From Novipirellula caenicola (GTDB taxonomy: Bacteria; Planctomycetota; Planctomycetia; Pirellulales; Pirellulaceae): a stretch of DNA of 64,000 nt. The stretch is from positions 235,780-299,779 of the forward strand of contig NZ_BAABRO010000011.1 in assembly GCF_039545035.1 (NCBI RefSeq), in the 5' to 3' direction. This document shows positions 16,947-25,566 of the stretch, piece after piece (the stretch's first letter is position 1; every line of letters begins with the position of its first letter). Under the pieces are notes generated by a model. The model made no database searches, had not been told where the DNA came from, and worked only from the letters and a program-made list of their open reading frames with translations. A program made the position numbers and the translations under genes.

Positions 16947-18515
16947 TTAGCGTGATGCTTGCTCGAACTGAGTGAATCGCAATTCGCGGTCGGTCCATCC
17001 ATATTCGCCCAGCACACTTTTGCCGGGGATGTCCCAGACGTTGTCGGCATCGGATGCCAAGCGATCGTTGACCCACGGCACTGCACGTTGCACGGTTTCG
17101 TGAGGCACTTCCACATAGGCAATCTGGCCATGCGGACGCCGCGTCACCAATCCCACGCCCTGTTGTTCGGTCGTAAAACCGAACGAGGCGATCGTGGATC
17201 CCGACAACTCGTAACGCCAAACCGGAACGCCTCGATAGATGCTCAACAGCACCCCGTTGGACGACAACACCAAGTCAGTGTCGATCCATACCGGAGCCCC
17301 TTTGCCAAGGCTTCGCCGCGAGGTCGCTTCGCCCCGCAACGAGGCGGACGACAATTCCCAAACACGCAGTCGCGACGTCGTTGCAATGGCCAAGGAATCG
17401 CCACGCGGTGAGAAGCTGACGTAAGATCGTTGGCCCGGTTCGATTGGAATCGTTCCCAAGGATGCACCGCTTTCGGTTTCGTAAAGTTCAACCACACCGG
17501 GTCGCGGCACTGCGATGTAGCGTCGACCGGTCGAGATTGCCGGTTCGCATGCCGATGGGATGCGGCAGATGCGATGGACGCATTCCCCCGAGAACAGATT
17601 CCAGACCGCGATCTCGGTATCGATGGCAGCGACCACGTGTTCATCGTCGATCCACCGCGCCCAGTGCACCTGTTTGCCCTGGGTGCCGACGGCACTGGTA
17701 GAGGACGAGATCATCGGCAGCGACCGGAAATACTTGATGCTTAATTGGTCATCCTCCCATCCCTTGGCGACGGCCAACTGTCCTCCATGCCCCATCACAC
17801 GATGTCCGTACAGCACCAACGTGCGACCGCTCGGTTGGTGATGGTCAAGGATCGTTACTGGAACCTTGGATTGAAAAACCGTTGACGCTTTGCCGGTCGC
17901 CGGCTCGTAGCAAACGATGCGGTTAGAGGTTGCGGATTGATTCGAGTTCAATCCGGTGGAAATCGATGCTGCTAAAAACGTTTGGCTCTCAGTCGCGATG
18001 ACGAGCGGACGTGAAACGGAGTCATAGGGCTGAATGTCCCCGATGGTTTGCTTGCCGAACGCCAAGTTGTACGAAAAGGGCTGCGGATCGGGGACGCAGA
18101 CCGATGGCAATGTTGTTTTCAGCGGTGCCAGCGACCCGCGGACCGCCGCAAGCGCGTCGCCGTCGTTCAATAAACTCGTCGCGGCCGGTAAATCCAACAG
18201 CGGTCGCGCGGAAAATCTGGGCAGCACCGGAGGCGTCCAGCGAAGGTGGTTTTCCGAAAAATGAGAGCGATCGCTCCAGCTGGAAATGTAGTCCTGGTCG
18301 GCTTGGCTTAGTTGGTCGACCGCAATCTTGACTTTTGATCCATCGGGACGTCTTAGAAACGCCACTTCATCGGTGATGCTAATCAACATCGCTTCGATCG
18401 CATGCAGACCCGATTGGTCAACCCAGATGCGAACCGGTTCACTCGCTGTCGTGGGCGTGGCCATCACGAGCGAGGCAAGAAAAATTGGGATCCAAACATA
18501 CTGTCGCAACGACAT
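16947..18515 (-). CDS. Exported SHD1-domain protein with WD40/propeller-like repeats
   Basis: 522 residues from ATG 18515, which gives a clean signal peptide (MSLRQYVWIP to TASE). The alternative ATG 18566 would overlap the upstream gene by 35 bases. Next is an SLA1-homology-1-like domain (VRIWVDQSGLHAIEAMLIS ... VDQLSQADQDYI), common in planctomycete exported proteins. The remainder looks like a beta-propeller, with strands such as HWARWIDDEHVVAAIDTEIA, RYIAVPRPGVVELYETES and FSPRGDSLAIATTSRLRVW. No catalytic residues are recognised. It is 16 bases behind the HEAT lipoprotein gene and probably in the same operon. Likely role: an envelope scaffold; inferred only. Confidence 0.8.
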   Translation of the reverse strand: MSLRQYVWIPIFLASLVMATPTTASEPVRIWVDQSGLHAIEAMLISITDEVAFLRRPDGSKVKIAVDQLSQADQDYISSWSDRSHFSENHLRWTPPVLPRFSARPLLDLPAATSLLNDGDALAAVRGSLAPLKTTLPSVCVPDPQPFSYNLAFGKQTIGDIQPYDSVSRPLVIATESQTFLAASISTGLNSNQSATSNRIVCYEPATGKASTVFQSKVPVTILDHHQPSGRTLVLYGHRVMGHGGQLAVAKGWEDDQLSIKYFRSLPMISSSTSAVGTQGKQVHWARWIDDEHVVAAIDTEIAVWNLFSGECVHRICRIPSACEPAISTGRRYIAVPRPGVVELYETESGASLGTIPIEPGQRSYVSFSPRGDSLAIATTSRLRVWELSSASLRGEATSRRSLGKGAPVWIDTDLVLSSNGVLLSIYRGVPVWRYELSGSTIASFGFTTEQQGVGLVTRRPHGQIAYVEVPHETVQRAVPWVNDRLASDADNVWDIPGKSVLGEYGWTDRELRFTQFEQASR

Positions 18516-18531
18516 GCGACGCGACAGCGAG

Positions 18532-19242
18532 CTAGCGGAGCATCGTTCCGGATTGGTTTGGCTCATTGGGATCGTTCTTCTCGAGTTCGGCGATCCAGAC
18601 ATCAGGATCGTTTCCAAGATCTTTGCCGGTGGCTCCCCGCAACGATTCCATGGTGAGATCTCGGGTCGCGGGATTTCGATCGGACAACGCAAGTCGCAAT
18701 GAATTCAATGAGATCGCGTTCTTGTGTTTCGCAAGCGATTGGATCGCAGCGTTGCGAACGTCCTGGTTGGACTCTTTACCCACCATCGACGCCAACAATC
18801 GCGACGATGATTCATTGTCGATCCGGCTCAGTGCCCGACATGCTTCCATTCGTACCTTGACGCTATCGTCGTCCAAGCCCTTTTCGATCAACGTCAAGTT
18901 GCGACTCGAATTGATTTTGCCGCTCGCCAGCACGGCTAAACGGCGCATCTCGGCGCTATCGTCATTTTCGAGAATTTGTTGAAGATGGCTGGCCCAATAC
19001 TCTTGACGTTCTGGAGCGTAATATTCAATCGAATCCGCCAGCTTGGCAAGCTGCTTCCGCCGATCGTGGTCGGTCACCCCGTAGGCGTCGTCCTCACGCC
19101 ATTCTTTCATGACGAAATAGGGATTCACCGCTTTCAGCGCGTACAGAGGCCCGTCTTGGCAACCGCCCAGGCAGCAAAGCATCGACGCTATCAAAAACGA
19201 TATGCCACTGGAAAACGTGATGCGTTTTCTGCAGATCGTCAT
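18532..19242 (-). CDS. HEAT-repeat lipoprotein
   Basis: 236 residues. A hydrophobic signal ends in CLGGC, a good lipobox. From about residue 80 there are helical HEAT-like repeats: SAEMRRLAVLASGKI, DDSVKVRMEACRALSRI, NQDVRNAAIQSLAKH and NPATRDLTMESLRGA. The repeats suggest a protein-binding solenoid tethered to a membrane. The stop lies 16 bases before the SHD1 protein start, so the two are likely cotranscribed and may act together. An acidic Asn/Pro tail ends it. No enzymatic residues are seen. Confidence 0.8.
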   Translation of the reverse strand: MTICRKRITFSSGISFLIASMLCCLGGCQDGPLYALKAVNPYFVMKEWREDDAYGVTDHDRRKQLAKLADSIEYYAPERQEYWASHLQQILENDDSAEMRRLAVLASGKINSSRNLTLIEKGLDDDSVKVRMEACRALSRIDNESSSRLLASMVGKESNQDVRNAAIQSLAKHKNAISLNSLRLALSDRNPATRDLTMESLRGATGKDLGNDPDVWIAELEKNDPNEPNQSGTMLR

Positions 19243-19608
19243 GCAATTTCTCGAAAGGTAAAAGGCGATCGGATTTTGGATCCGATGGAATTAAAGCTGC
19301 ATCTTGACCGTTTAACACAGCCACCCCGTCTAGACCAACCCCAGTTCTTTCGTGTTAAGGTAGAGCTGTGGCGGTGATATTGGCGGGAAAATGCGTGGAA
19401 ACGCGGCAGTTTTCGATCGGTCTCGGCCAAACGCAGCTCCAAATCCACTCATTGCATTCATCGTGGCCGCGTTTCGAACCGAATTTTTGGCCAATTGGAT
19501 TAGCCTGATTCGAATTTCGGGATAATCGCCCAACCACGTCCTCGTCATGCCCACGACGTCATCTAGCTCACGTCCTGACTACACCAACGCGAATACGACT
19601 TCTTATCT
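19243..19608. other. Intergenic region between divergent HEAT lipoprotein and M20 hydrolase genes
   Basis: About 365 bases with no supported gene. It must hold promoters for both directions; no strong consensus elements were found. Confidence 0.35.
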
Positions 19609-20859
19609 ATGCTCGACTGCTCAACCCTCAAAGTTAACCTCAAGCGGATTAAATCGGATATTTTGACATTGGCCGAAATTGGCCAAAATCGCGAGGACCG
19701 CGGGATCTATCGGATGGCCTTTACCGATGCCGATATGGAGGGCAAGCGTTGGTTGTCCGGCCGCATCGAAGACGCGGGGTTATCGCTCAGCACCGATGGG
19801 GCAGCCAATGTCTCGGGAACGCTCAATGGATCGACCGATAAGCCGCGAGTGATGGTGGGGTCTCATATCGATACGGTTCCTTGTGCCGGGGCGCTCGATG
19901 GAACCCTCGGCGTGGTCGTCGGCTTGGAATGCCTCCGCCGGATGCACGAAGAGAAATTCGTGCCCGAGCGAACGCTTGAATTGATTGCATTTAGTGATGA
20001 AGAGGGGCGATTTGGTGGCATGTTTGGTTCGCAATCGGTTGCCGGCAAAATCAATCCCGAGCGATTGGCAACGATGAGTGACCTTGACGGCGTGCTGCTG
20101 AGCGATGAAATGCGGCGGCATGGGTATGATCCGTTTGCCGCGCTAGACGCCGCCCGCGATCCTGAATCGATCGCCCACTACTTGGAACTGCACATCGAAC
20201 AGGGACCGGTGCTAGATCGTTTGCAAAAAACGATTGGCATTGTTGACGAAATCACGGGGTTGTTCACATGGTCGGTCTGGTTGCGTGGCGAAGCAAACCA
20301 CGCAGGTACCACGCCGATGGACATGCGAAATGATGCCTTCATGGGACTGGCCGATTTTGCTCACGAAGTCCCTCGTATCTTGGAAGAAAATGGCAGCGAC
20401 CGCAGTCGTGCAACGATTGGCAAAGCCCAGATTTTGCCCGGCGCTGCCAACACCGTTCCCGGGCTCGTTGAGTTCTCTCTCGATGTGCGAGACACTTCCG
20501 ATGTGGTCTTGGAAGAACTTTCGATCGCCTTTCGCAAAGCGCTCTCGGCCATTGCCCGGCGACGAAATCTAATGTTCGAATTCGAGCAAAAAAGTTACCT
20601 GGCGCCCGTCGCTTGCAGCAGCGACGTGGTCCAGCAATTGCAAACCCAGGCCAAGCAGCTCGGGCTCGACTATCAAACCATGCCCAGCGGTGCGGCGCAT
20701 GACGCACAAATCATGGGCAGCATCGTGCCGATCGGAATGGTCTTTGTCCCTAGTAAAAATGGTCAAAGCCATTCGCCCGCCGAATGGACCGCGTGGTCCG
20801 ATATCGAAGCGGGGGCCAACGTGATGCTGCAAACGCTTGCGTCTCTATCTCAGAGCTAA
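19609..20859 (+). CDS. M20-family Zn-dependent amidohydrolase (N-carbamoyl amino acid hydrolase / allantoate amidohydrolase type)
   Basis: 416 residues. Metal and dimer motifs are in order: GSHIDTVPCAGALDG (84-98, with His86 and Asp97), AFSDEEGRFGG (128-137, catalytic and metal Glu), LELHIEQGPVL (His195), GEANHAGTTPMDMR (dimerisation-domain His) and PSGAAHDA near the C-terminus. This set marks the hydantoinase/carbamoylase branch that cleaves N-carbamoyl-L-amino acids, ureidoglycolate/allantoate or beta-ureidopropionate. The following isochorismatase-like amidase and flavoenzyme suggest a nitrogen-scavenging pathway. The exact substrate cannot be fixed from sequence. Confidence 0.88.
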   Translation: MLDCSTLKVNLKRIKSDILTLAEIGQNREDRGIYRMAFTDADMEGKRWLSGRIEDAGLSLSTDGAANVSGTLNGSTDKPRVMVGSHIDTVPCAGALDGTLGVVVGLECLRRMHEEKFVPERTLELIAFSDEEGRFGGMFGSQSVAGKINPERLATMSDLDGVLLSDEMRRHGYDPFAALDAARDPESIAHYLELHIEQGPVLDRLQKTIGIVDEITGLFTWSVWLRGEANHAGTTPMDMRNDAFMGLADFAHEVPRILEENGSDRSRATIGKAQILPGAANTVPGLVEFSLDVRDTSDVVLEELSIAFRKALSAIARRRNLMFEFEQKSYLAPVACSSDVVQQLQTQAKQLGLDYQTMPSGAAHDAQIMGSIVPIGMVFVPSKNGQSHSPAEWTAWSDIEAGANVMLQTLASLSQS

Positions 20860-20921
20860 CTTCGTCGTATCGATTCTTTCCGTAACGCTCTTACCGAATT
20901 CCTATTCTGCTAAAACCATTT

Positions 20922-21665
20922 ATGAACAATTTCAATCCAACCGATCGCGACGCAACCGAACACATCGATCCTCTGAAAGACGTTTACCACGAGTCGTTCA
21001 TCGATAATCCGGCGCATCGTGAATTCATGGTGGACCATAACACGGCGCTGCTGTGTATCGACCTTCAATACCTCGATGCCGCACCCGGTCACGGAGTGTT
21101 TCGAGATGCTGCTAACAGCGGCGTCTCGCCCGAAGCCCAAGAGTACTATTTTAACCGACTCGATTCGATGGTCTTGCCGAACGTGCGAAAGTTGCAAGAT
21201 ACATTTCGTAGTCATGATTTGGAGGTGATTCACACGCGGATTCAATCGTTGACTCAAGACGGGCGGGACCGTGGCAAAGGGCACAAACGACTGAATTTGT
21301 TGGCCGCACCGGGATCCCGAGACGCCGATTTTCTCGAAGTCGTCGCGCCGCTTGCAGAGCGAGATGAAATCGTGATCAATAAAACCGCCAGCGGTGTGTT
21401 TTCGTCGACGAACGTGCATTACGTTTTGAAGAATTTGGGCATCGAATCGTTGTTCATCGTCGGCGTTTACACCAACGAGTGTGTGGAAACCACCGTTCGC
21501 GATGCGTGCGATCTAGGGTATCTGGTCACGGTGATCGAAGATTGTTGCGCAACGGTGACTCCTGAGTTGCACGAGGCCTCGTTGTCAACGCTTCGTGATC
21601 GCTATGCTCGGGTGATGAAGCTAGAGGAAGCGACATCGATCATTCGTCGATTGATTCCATCTTAA
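20922..21665 (+). CDS. Isochorismatase-like cysteine hydrolase (amidase)
   Basis: 247 residues. The catalytic triad is visible: Asp47 in LLCIDLQ, Lys154 in INKTASGVF and Cys187 in VYTNECVETTVRDA. The family includes N-carbamoylsarcosine amidase, ureidoacrylate amidohydrolase (RutB), biuret hydrolase and nicotinamidase. The long N-terminal arm and the KTASGVFSSTNV loop fit the ureido/carbamoyl-amide subgroup better than nicotinamidase. It lies 62 bases after the M20 carbamoylase gene and before a flavoenzyme, in one direction, so it probably releases ammonia in the same pathway. Confidence 0.85.
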   Translation: MNNFNPTDRDATEHIDPLKDVYHESFIDNPAHREFMVDHNTALLCIDLQYLDAAPGHGVFRDAANSGVSPEAQEYYFNRLDSMVLPNVRKLQDTFRSHDLEVIHTRIQSLTQDGRDRGKGHKRLNLLAAPGSRDADFLEVVAPLAERDEIVINKTASGVFSSTNVHYVLKNLGIESLFIVGVYTNECVETTVRDACDLGYLVTVIEDCCATVTPELHEASLSTLRDRYARVMKLEEATSIIRRLIPS

Positions 21666-21783
21666 ATGGCTGTCGGTAAATGGGGCTAAACTCGGTTTCC
21701 GATTGGATCGAGACAATGGGTGATGAATCGAGTATCTTGTTACGCTGACTGTCGACCAGTTTGTTTTCAGAGAAAAATCACCC

Positions 21784-23208
21784 ATGGCTTACCCACGCAT
21801 CGCAAGTTTCAAAACGCACGATCAGTTCAAATCCCGGCTCGCGGAACTAGAGCTTGACTTGCCAAGTGACGAAGCCGTCGAACAGGGTGCACAATCGCCG
21901 CTTGCACAGCCGATCCAGCGGGATCAGGGGGTGATTGGGAATCGGTTTTGTATCTTGCCAATGGAAGGTTGGGATGGTACTGCCGATGGCAAACCGACGC
22001 AGCTGACGCGTCGCCGCTGGAAAAATTTCGGTATCAGCGGTGCTAAGCTAATCTGGGGTGGCGAGGCCGTTGCGGTGCGACATGACGGGCGGGCCAATCC
22101 CAACCAATTGGTCATGACCGACAAAAACCAGTCGTCCATCGAATCGCTGCGGCACGAGCTGGTTGACGCTCATGAAGAACGTTTTGGTCGCAGTGATGAT
22201 CTGCTCGTCGGTCTGCAGCTAACTCATTCGGGGCGTTTTGCCCGTCCGAATGACAAGTCGCGTGCGGAACCCTTGATCGCTCAGCGGAACCCCGCGCTCG
22301 ACCCACGATTCGCTATCACCGACGATTCAAAACTGCTGAGCGATGATGATCTAAAAAAATTGATTGATGATTTCATCGCGGCGGCCGTGCGAGCCCAACA
22401 GAGCGGCTATCACTTTGTCGATGTAAAACATTGTCATGGCTACCTCGGACACGAGTTGTTAGGCGGACACGATCGAGTGGGCGAATTCGGGGGCTCGTTT
22501 GAAAACCGTACCCGTTTTTTGCGTGAGATTGTCGCAGGCATTCGCTCGGAAGCACCGCAGCTTGAGATCGGCGTTCGGGTCAGCATTTTTGACTTTGTTC
22601 CCTACAAGCCTGGCGATGACCGAGTGGGGGTTCCGGAACCCAATGCCGACCCTCGCTTGATGTTCGGTGGCGATGGCAGTGGCGGCGGGATCGATCTGAG
22701 CGATCCATCGCGATTGATGTCGTTGTTTGAATCGCTGGGGATCGAATTGGTCTGTTCGACGGCGGGAAGCCCGTACTACAACCCCCATATCCAGAGGCCG
22801 GCATACTTTCCGCCGAGTGACGGTTATCAACCGCCTGAGGATCCGTTGGTCGGTGTTGTGCGTCAAATTCAGGCGACCGCAGAAATCAAACGGATGCATC
22901 CCAATTTGACGATCGTGGGATCGGGATACAGCTACCTACAAGACTGGTTGCCCAACGTGGCGCAGGCGGTCGTGCGAACCGGGATGGCCGATTCGATCGG
23001 CTTGGGACGCATGGTGTTGTCCTATCCCGATTTGCCAGCCGATGTGATCGATGGTAAAGCGATGACACGAAAAAAGATCTGCCGTACGTTTAGTGACTGT
23101 ACGACCGCACCTCGAAACGGCATCGTCAGCGGATGTTACCCGCTGGACCCGTTCTACAAAGCGATGCCCGAACGCAAGCAGCTAGCCGATCTGAAAAGCA
23201 GCAGCTGA
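21784..23208 (+). CDS. Old Yellow Enzyme-type NADH:flavin oxidoreductase
   Basis: 474 residues with the FMN TIM-barrel pattern: [11 protein letters not shown] near the first strand, [40 protein letters not shown] (position of the catalytic HxxH-like motif), [15 protein letters not shown] and [13 protein letters not shown]. The C-terminal tail holds Cys in the order C-x5-C-x11-C (CRTFSDC ... GC), a degenerate form of the 4Fe-4S motif (C-x2-C-x3-C-x11-C) of 2,4-dienoyl-CoA-reductase relatives. The flavodoxin/NADH domains of those enzymes are absent. It is the third gene of an amidase cluster and may reduce an activated double bond of an unsaturated intermediate; this is inferred. Confidence 0.82.
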   Translation: MAYPRIASFKTHDQFKSRLAELELDLPSDEAVEQGAQSPLAQPIQRDQGVIGNRFCILPMEGWDGTADGKPTQLTRRRWKNFGISGAKLIWGGEAVAVRHDGRANPNQLVMTDKNQSSIESLRHELVDAHEERFGRSDDLLVGLQLTHSGRFARPNDKSRAEPLIAQRNPALDPRFAITDDSKLLSDDDLKKLIDDFIAAAVRAQQSGYHFVDVKHCHGYLGHELLGGHDRVGEFGGSFENRTRFLREIVAGIRSEAPQLEIGVRVSIFDFVPYKPGDDRVGVPEPNADPRLMFGGDGSGGGIDLSDPSRLMSLFESLGIELVCSTAGSPYYNPHIQRPAYFPPSDGYQPPEDPLVGVVRQIQATAEIKRMHPNLTIVGSGYSYLQDWLPNVAQAVVRTGMADSIGLGRMVLSYPDLPADVIDGKAMTRKKICRTFSDCTTAPRNGIVSGCYPLDPFYKAMPERKQLADLKSSS

Positions 23209-23237
23209 TTGCCGGTTTGCGTCACCCGCGCCGCACC

Positions 23238-24411
23238 CAGCTTGGAAAGCTGGGCGACAATGGTGGGATGTCACGAAGTGTCGCACGGCTTTCCAAGCCG
23301 TCAGCGTGCATCACGTTTGACCGTCGAGGCGAGAGTCTTCACGTTCTGATCACAACGAAGGTTCCCCCGACCGCTGCCAGCTTGGAAAGCTGGGCGACGA
23401 TGGTGTGATGTCACGAAAAGTCGCACGGCTTTCCAAGCCGTTAGCGTGCGTCACGTTTGATTGTCGAAGCGAGAGTCTTCACGTTCCAATCACGACGAAG
23501 GTTCGCGCGATCGCTGCCAGCTTGGAAAGCTGGGCGACGATGTTGTGATGCCTCGAATAGTCGCACGGCTTTCCAAGCCGTTAGCGTGCGTCACGTTTGA
23601 TTGTCGAAGCGAGAGTCTTCACGTTCCAATCACGACGAAGGTTCCCCCGACCGCTGCCAGCTTGGAAAGCTGGGCGACAATGGTGTGACGTCTCGAAGTG
23701 TCGCACGGCTTTCCAAGCCGTCAGCGTGCATCACGCTTGACCGGTCGACGCGAAAGTCTTCACGTTCCAATCACGACGAAGGTTCCCCCGACCGCTGCCA
23801 GCTTGGAAAGCTGTGCGACAATAGTGTGATGTCTCGAAGTGTCGCACGGCTTTCCAAGCCGCTAGCGTGCGTCACGTTTGACCGTCGACGCGAAAGTATC
23901 CGCGTTCCGATCACGACAAAGGTTCCCCCGATCGCTTCCAGCTTGGAAAGCTGGGCGACAATGGCGTGATGCCTCGAATAGTCGCACGGCTTTCCGAGCC
24001 GTCAGCGTGCGTCACGTTTGATTGTCGACGCGAGAGTCTTCGCGTTCCAATCACGACGAAGGTTCCCCCGACCGCTCCCAGCTTGGAAAGCTGGGCGACA
24101 ATGGCGGGATGTCTCGAAGTGTCGCACGGCTTTCCAAGCCGTTAGCGTGCGTCACGTTTGATTGTCGAAGCGAGAGTCTTCACGTTCCAATCACGACGAA
24201 GGTTCCCCCGACCGCTTCCAGCTTGGAAAGCTGGGCGACAATGGTGTGATGCCTCGAATAGTCGCACGGCTTTCCAAGCCGTTAGCGTGCGTCATGCTTG
24301 ACCGTCGACGCGAAAGCCTTCGCGTTCCAATCACCCCGAAGGTTCCCCCGACCGCTGCCAGCTTGGAAAGCTGGGCGACAATGGCAACGCACCCAGCTTG
24401 GAAAGCTGGGC
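23238..24411. repeat. 140-bp tandem repeat array with paired hairpins
   Basis: The anchor CAGCTTGGAAAGCTG recurs at 23238, 23378, 23518, 23658, 23799, 23939, 24079, 24219 and 24359. This makes eight units of 140 bases (one of 141), followed by a short extra copy at 24394. Each unit holds two short hairpins of opposite orientation: CCAGCTT-GGA-AAGCTGG (for example 23377-23393) and ACGGCTT-TCC-AAGCCGT (23425-23441). The two can also pair with each other. The rest of the unit (the GTTCCAATCACGACGAAGG part) is highly conserved. No spacers and no gene are present; the frames of 70-120 codons here are products of the repeat. Confidence 0.95.
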
Positions 24412-24490
24412 GACGATGCGGTGGACGCTGCGTGAAGAGGATCTTTAGCAAGATCCACTACGGATATGCCCTCGTACTTCGTTGGCTTCT

Positions 24491-25537
24491 CTACGATCCC
24501 AGCTTCACTCGTTTGCCGGTCTTGGCGCTTTCGTAGATCGCACGAATCACTTCGATGCTGCGACGACCCTCGCGACCGTCAATCGAACAGGGCCGATTTT
24601 CGTGGATCGATGCGACGAATTCTTCGAACAGCATCGTGTGGCCATGGTGCCCGATCGCCGATGGATCGGCCGCTCCGCCACCAGTTTCGGTCTTGCCCGC
24701 CATCGTCCTGCGAATCTCGGCATCTTCTTCCGTTTCGTTAGCGAATTGCCACGCCAGGATGTCTTCTTCTTCCAAGACGGCGGTGCCTTCGCTGCCGCTG
24801 ATTTCGATTCGTTTTAGCGCCCCGGGATAGGCAGTGGTCGTCGCCTCGATCACCCCAAGTGCCCCATTGGCGAATCGCAAATTGGCAACCACCACATCTT
24901 CGACTTCGATTCGCTCGTGAGTCATCGTGTCCATCATCGCGCTGATCTCGACAACGTCGCCCATCAACCACAGCAGCAGATCGACACTGTGGATTGCTTG
25001 GTTCATCAGCGCCCCGCCGCCATCGAGTTCCCAAGTGCCCCGCCATGCTCCGCTGTCGTAGTATTCCTGGGTGCGATACCACTTGACGTACGAATCGCCC
25101 ATCGTGATCTTGCCAAAGCGACCTTCTTCGACCGCCTTTTTCATGATTTTGCTCGACTCATGAAAGCGGCTTTGGAACGTCACAGCGAGCCGAACGCCAG
25201 CCTCTTCACAGGCCTGGATGATTTGATCGCAACGCTCGACCGTGATCTCGAGCGGTTTTTCGACGATCACATGCTTGCCAGCCTGGGCGGCCAACACGGC
25301 GGGGTCGCGGTGAGCACCGCTAGGGGTGCAGACTGAAACCGCTTGAATCTCCGGATCGGCTAGCATTGCTTCGATCGATTCGTACGCTTTGCAGCCGTTT
25401 TTCTCGGCAAACGCAGCCGCTTGCTCCGGATTTCGAGTGGCACATCCCACCAATTTGGCGCCTTTCGCGTCCTTGATTGCTTTGGAGTGAAAGCCTGCGA
25501 TCATGCCGCAACCGATAATGCCAATCCCAATCGTCAT
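24491..25537 (-). CDS. Gfo/Idh/MocA-family NAD(P)-dependent oxidoreductase
   Basis: 348 residues. The N-terminal Rossmann motif GIGIIGCGMIAG, the VIVEKPLE motif (about 91-98; the Lys-Pro pair contacts substrate and cofactor) and the C-terminal alpha/beta domain with GTWELDGGGALMNQAIHSVDLL match sugar or inositol dehydrogenases. No signal peptide is present, so it is cytoplasmic. It is divergent from mfd with only 29 bases between the annotated starts. The substrate is unknown; the family oxidises or reduces pyranoses, inositols or their derivatives. Confidence 0.88.
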   Translation of the reverse strand: MTIGIGIIGCGMIAGFHSKAIKDAKGAKLVGCATRNPEQAAAFAEKNGCKAYESIEAMLADPEIQAVSVCTPSGAHRDPAVLAAQAGKHVIVEKPLEITVERCDQIIQACEEAGVRLAVTFQSRFHESSKIMKKAVEEGRFGKITMGDSYVKWYRTQEYYDSGAWRGTWELDGGGALMNQAIHSVDLLLWLMGDVVEISAMMDTMTHERIEVEDVVVANLRFANGALGVIEATTTAYPGALKRIEISGSEGTAVLEEEDILAWQFANETEEDAEIRRTMAGKTETGGGAADPSAIGHHGHTMLFEEFVASIHENRPCSIDGREGRRSIEVIRAIYESAKTGKRVKLGS

Positions 25538-25566
25538 TGTTTTCGCTTCTGTAGTGGGGGGAATGT

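Noticed and set aside
23238..24411. CRISPR array
   Set aside because: The units are about 140 bases and contiguous, with no variable spacers of 25-45 bases and no cas gene.
23133..24536. Series of 75-124 codon frames with repeated MSKRESSRSNHDEG-type text
   Set aside because: They follow the 140-bp tandem repeat; the text repeats because the DNA repeats. No ribosome sites or conserved domains.
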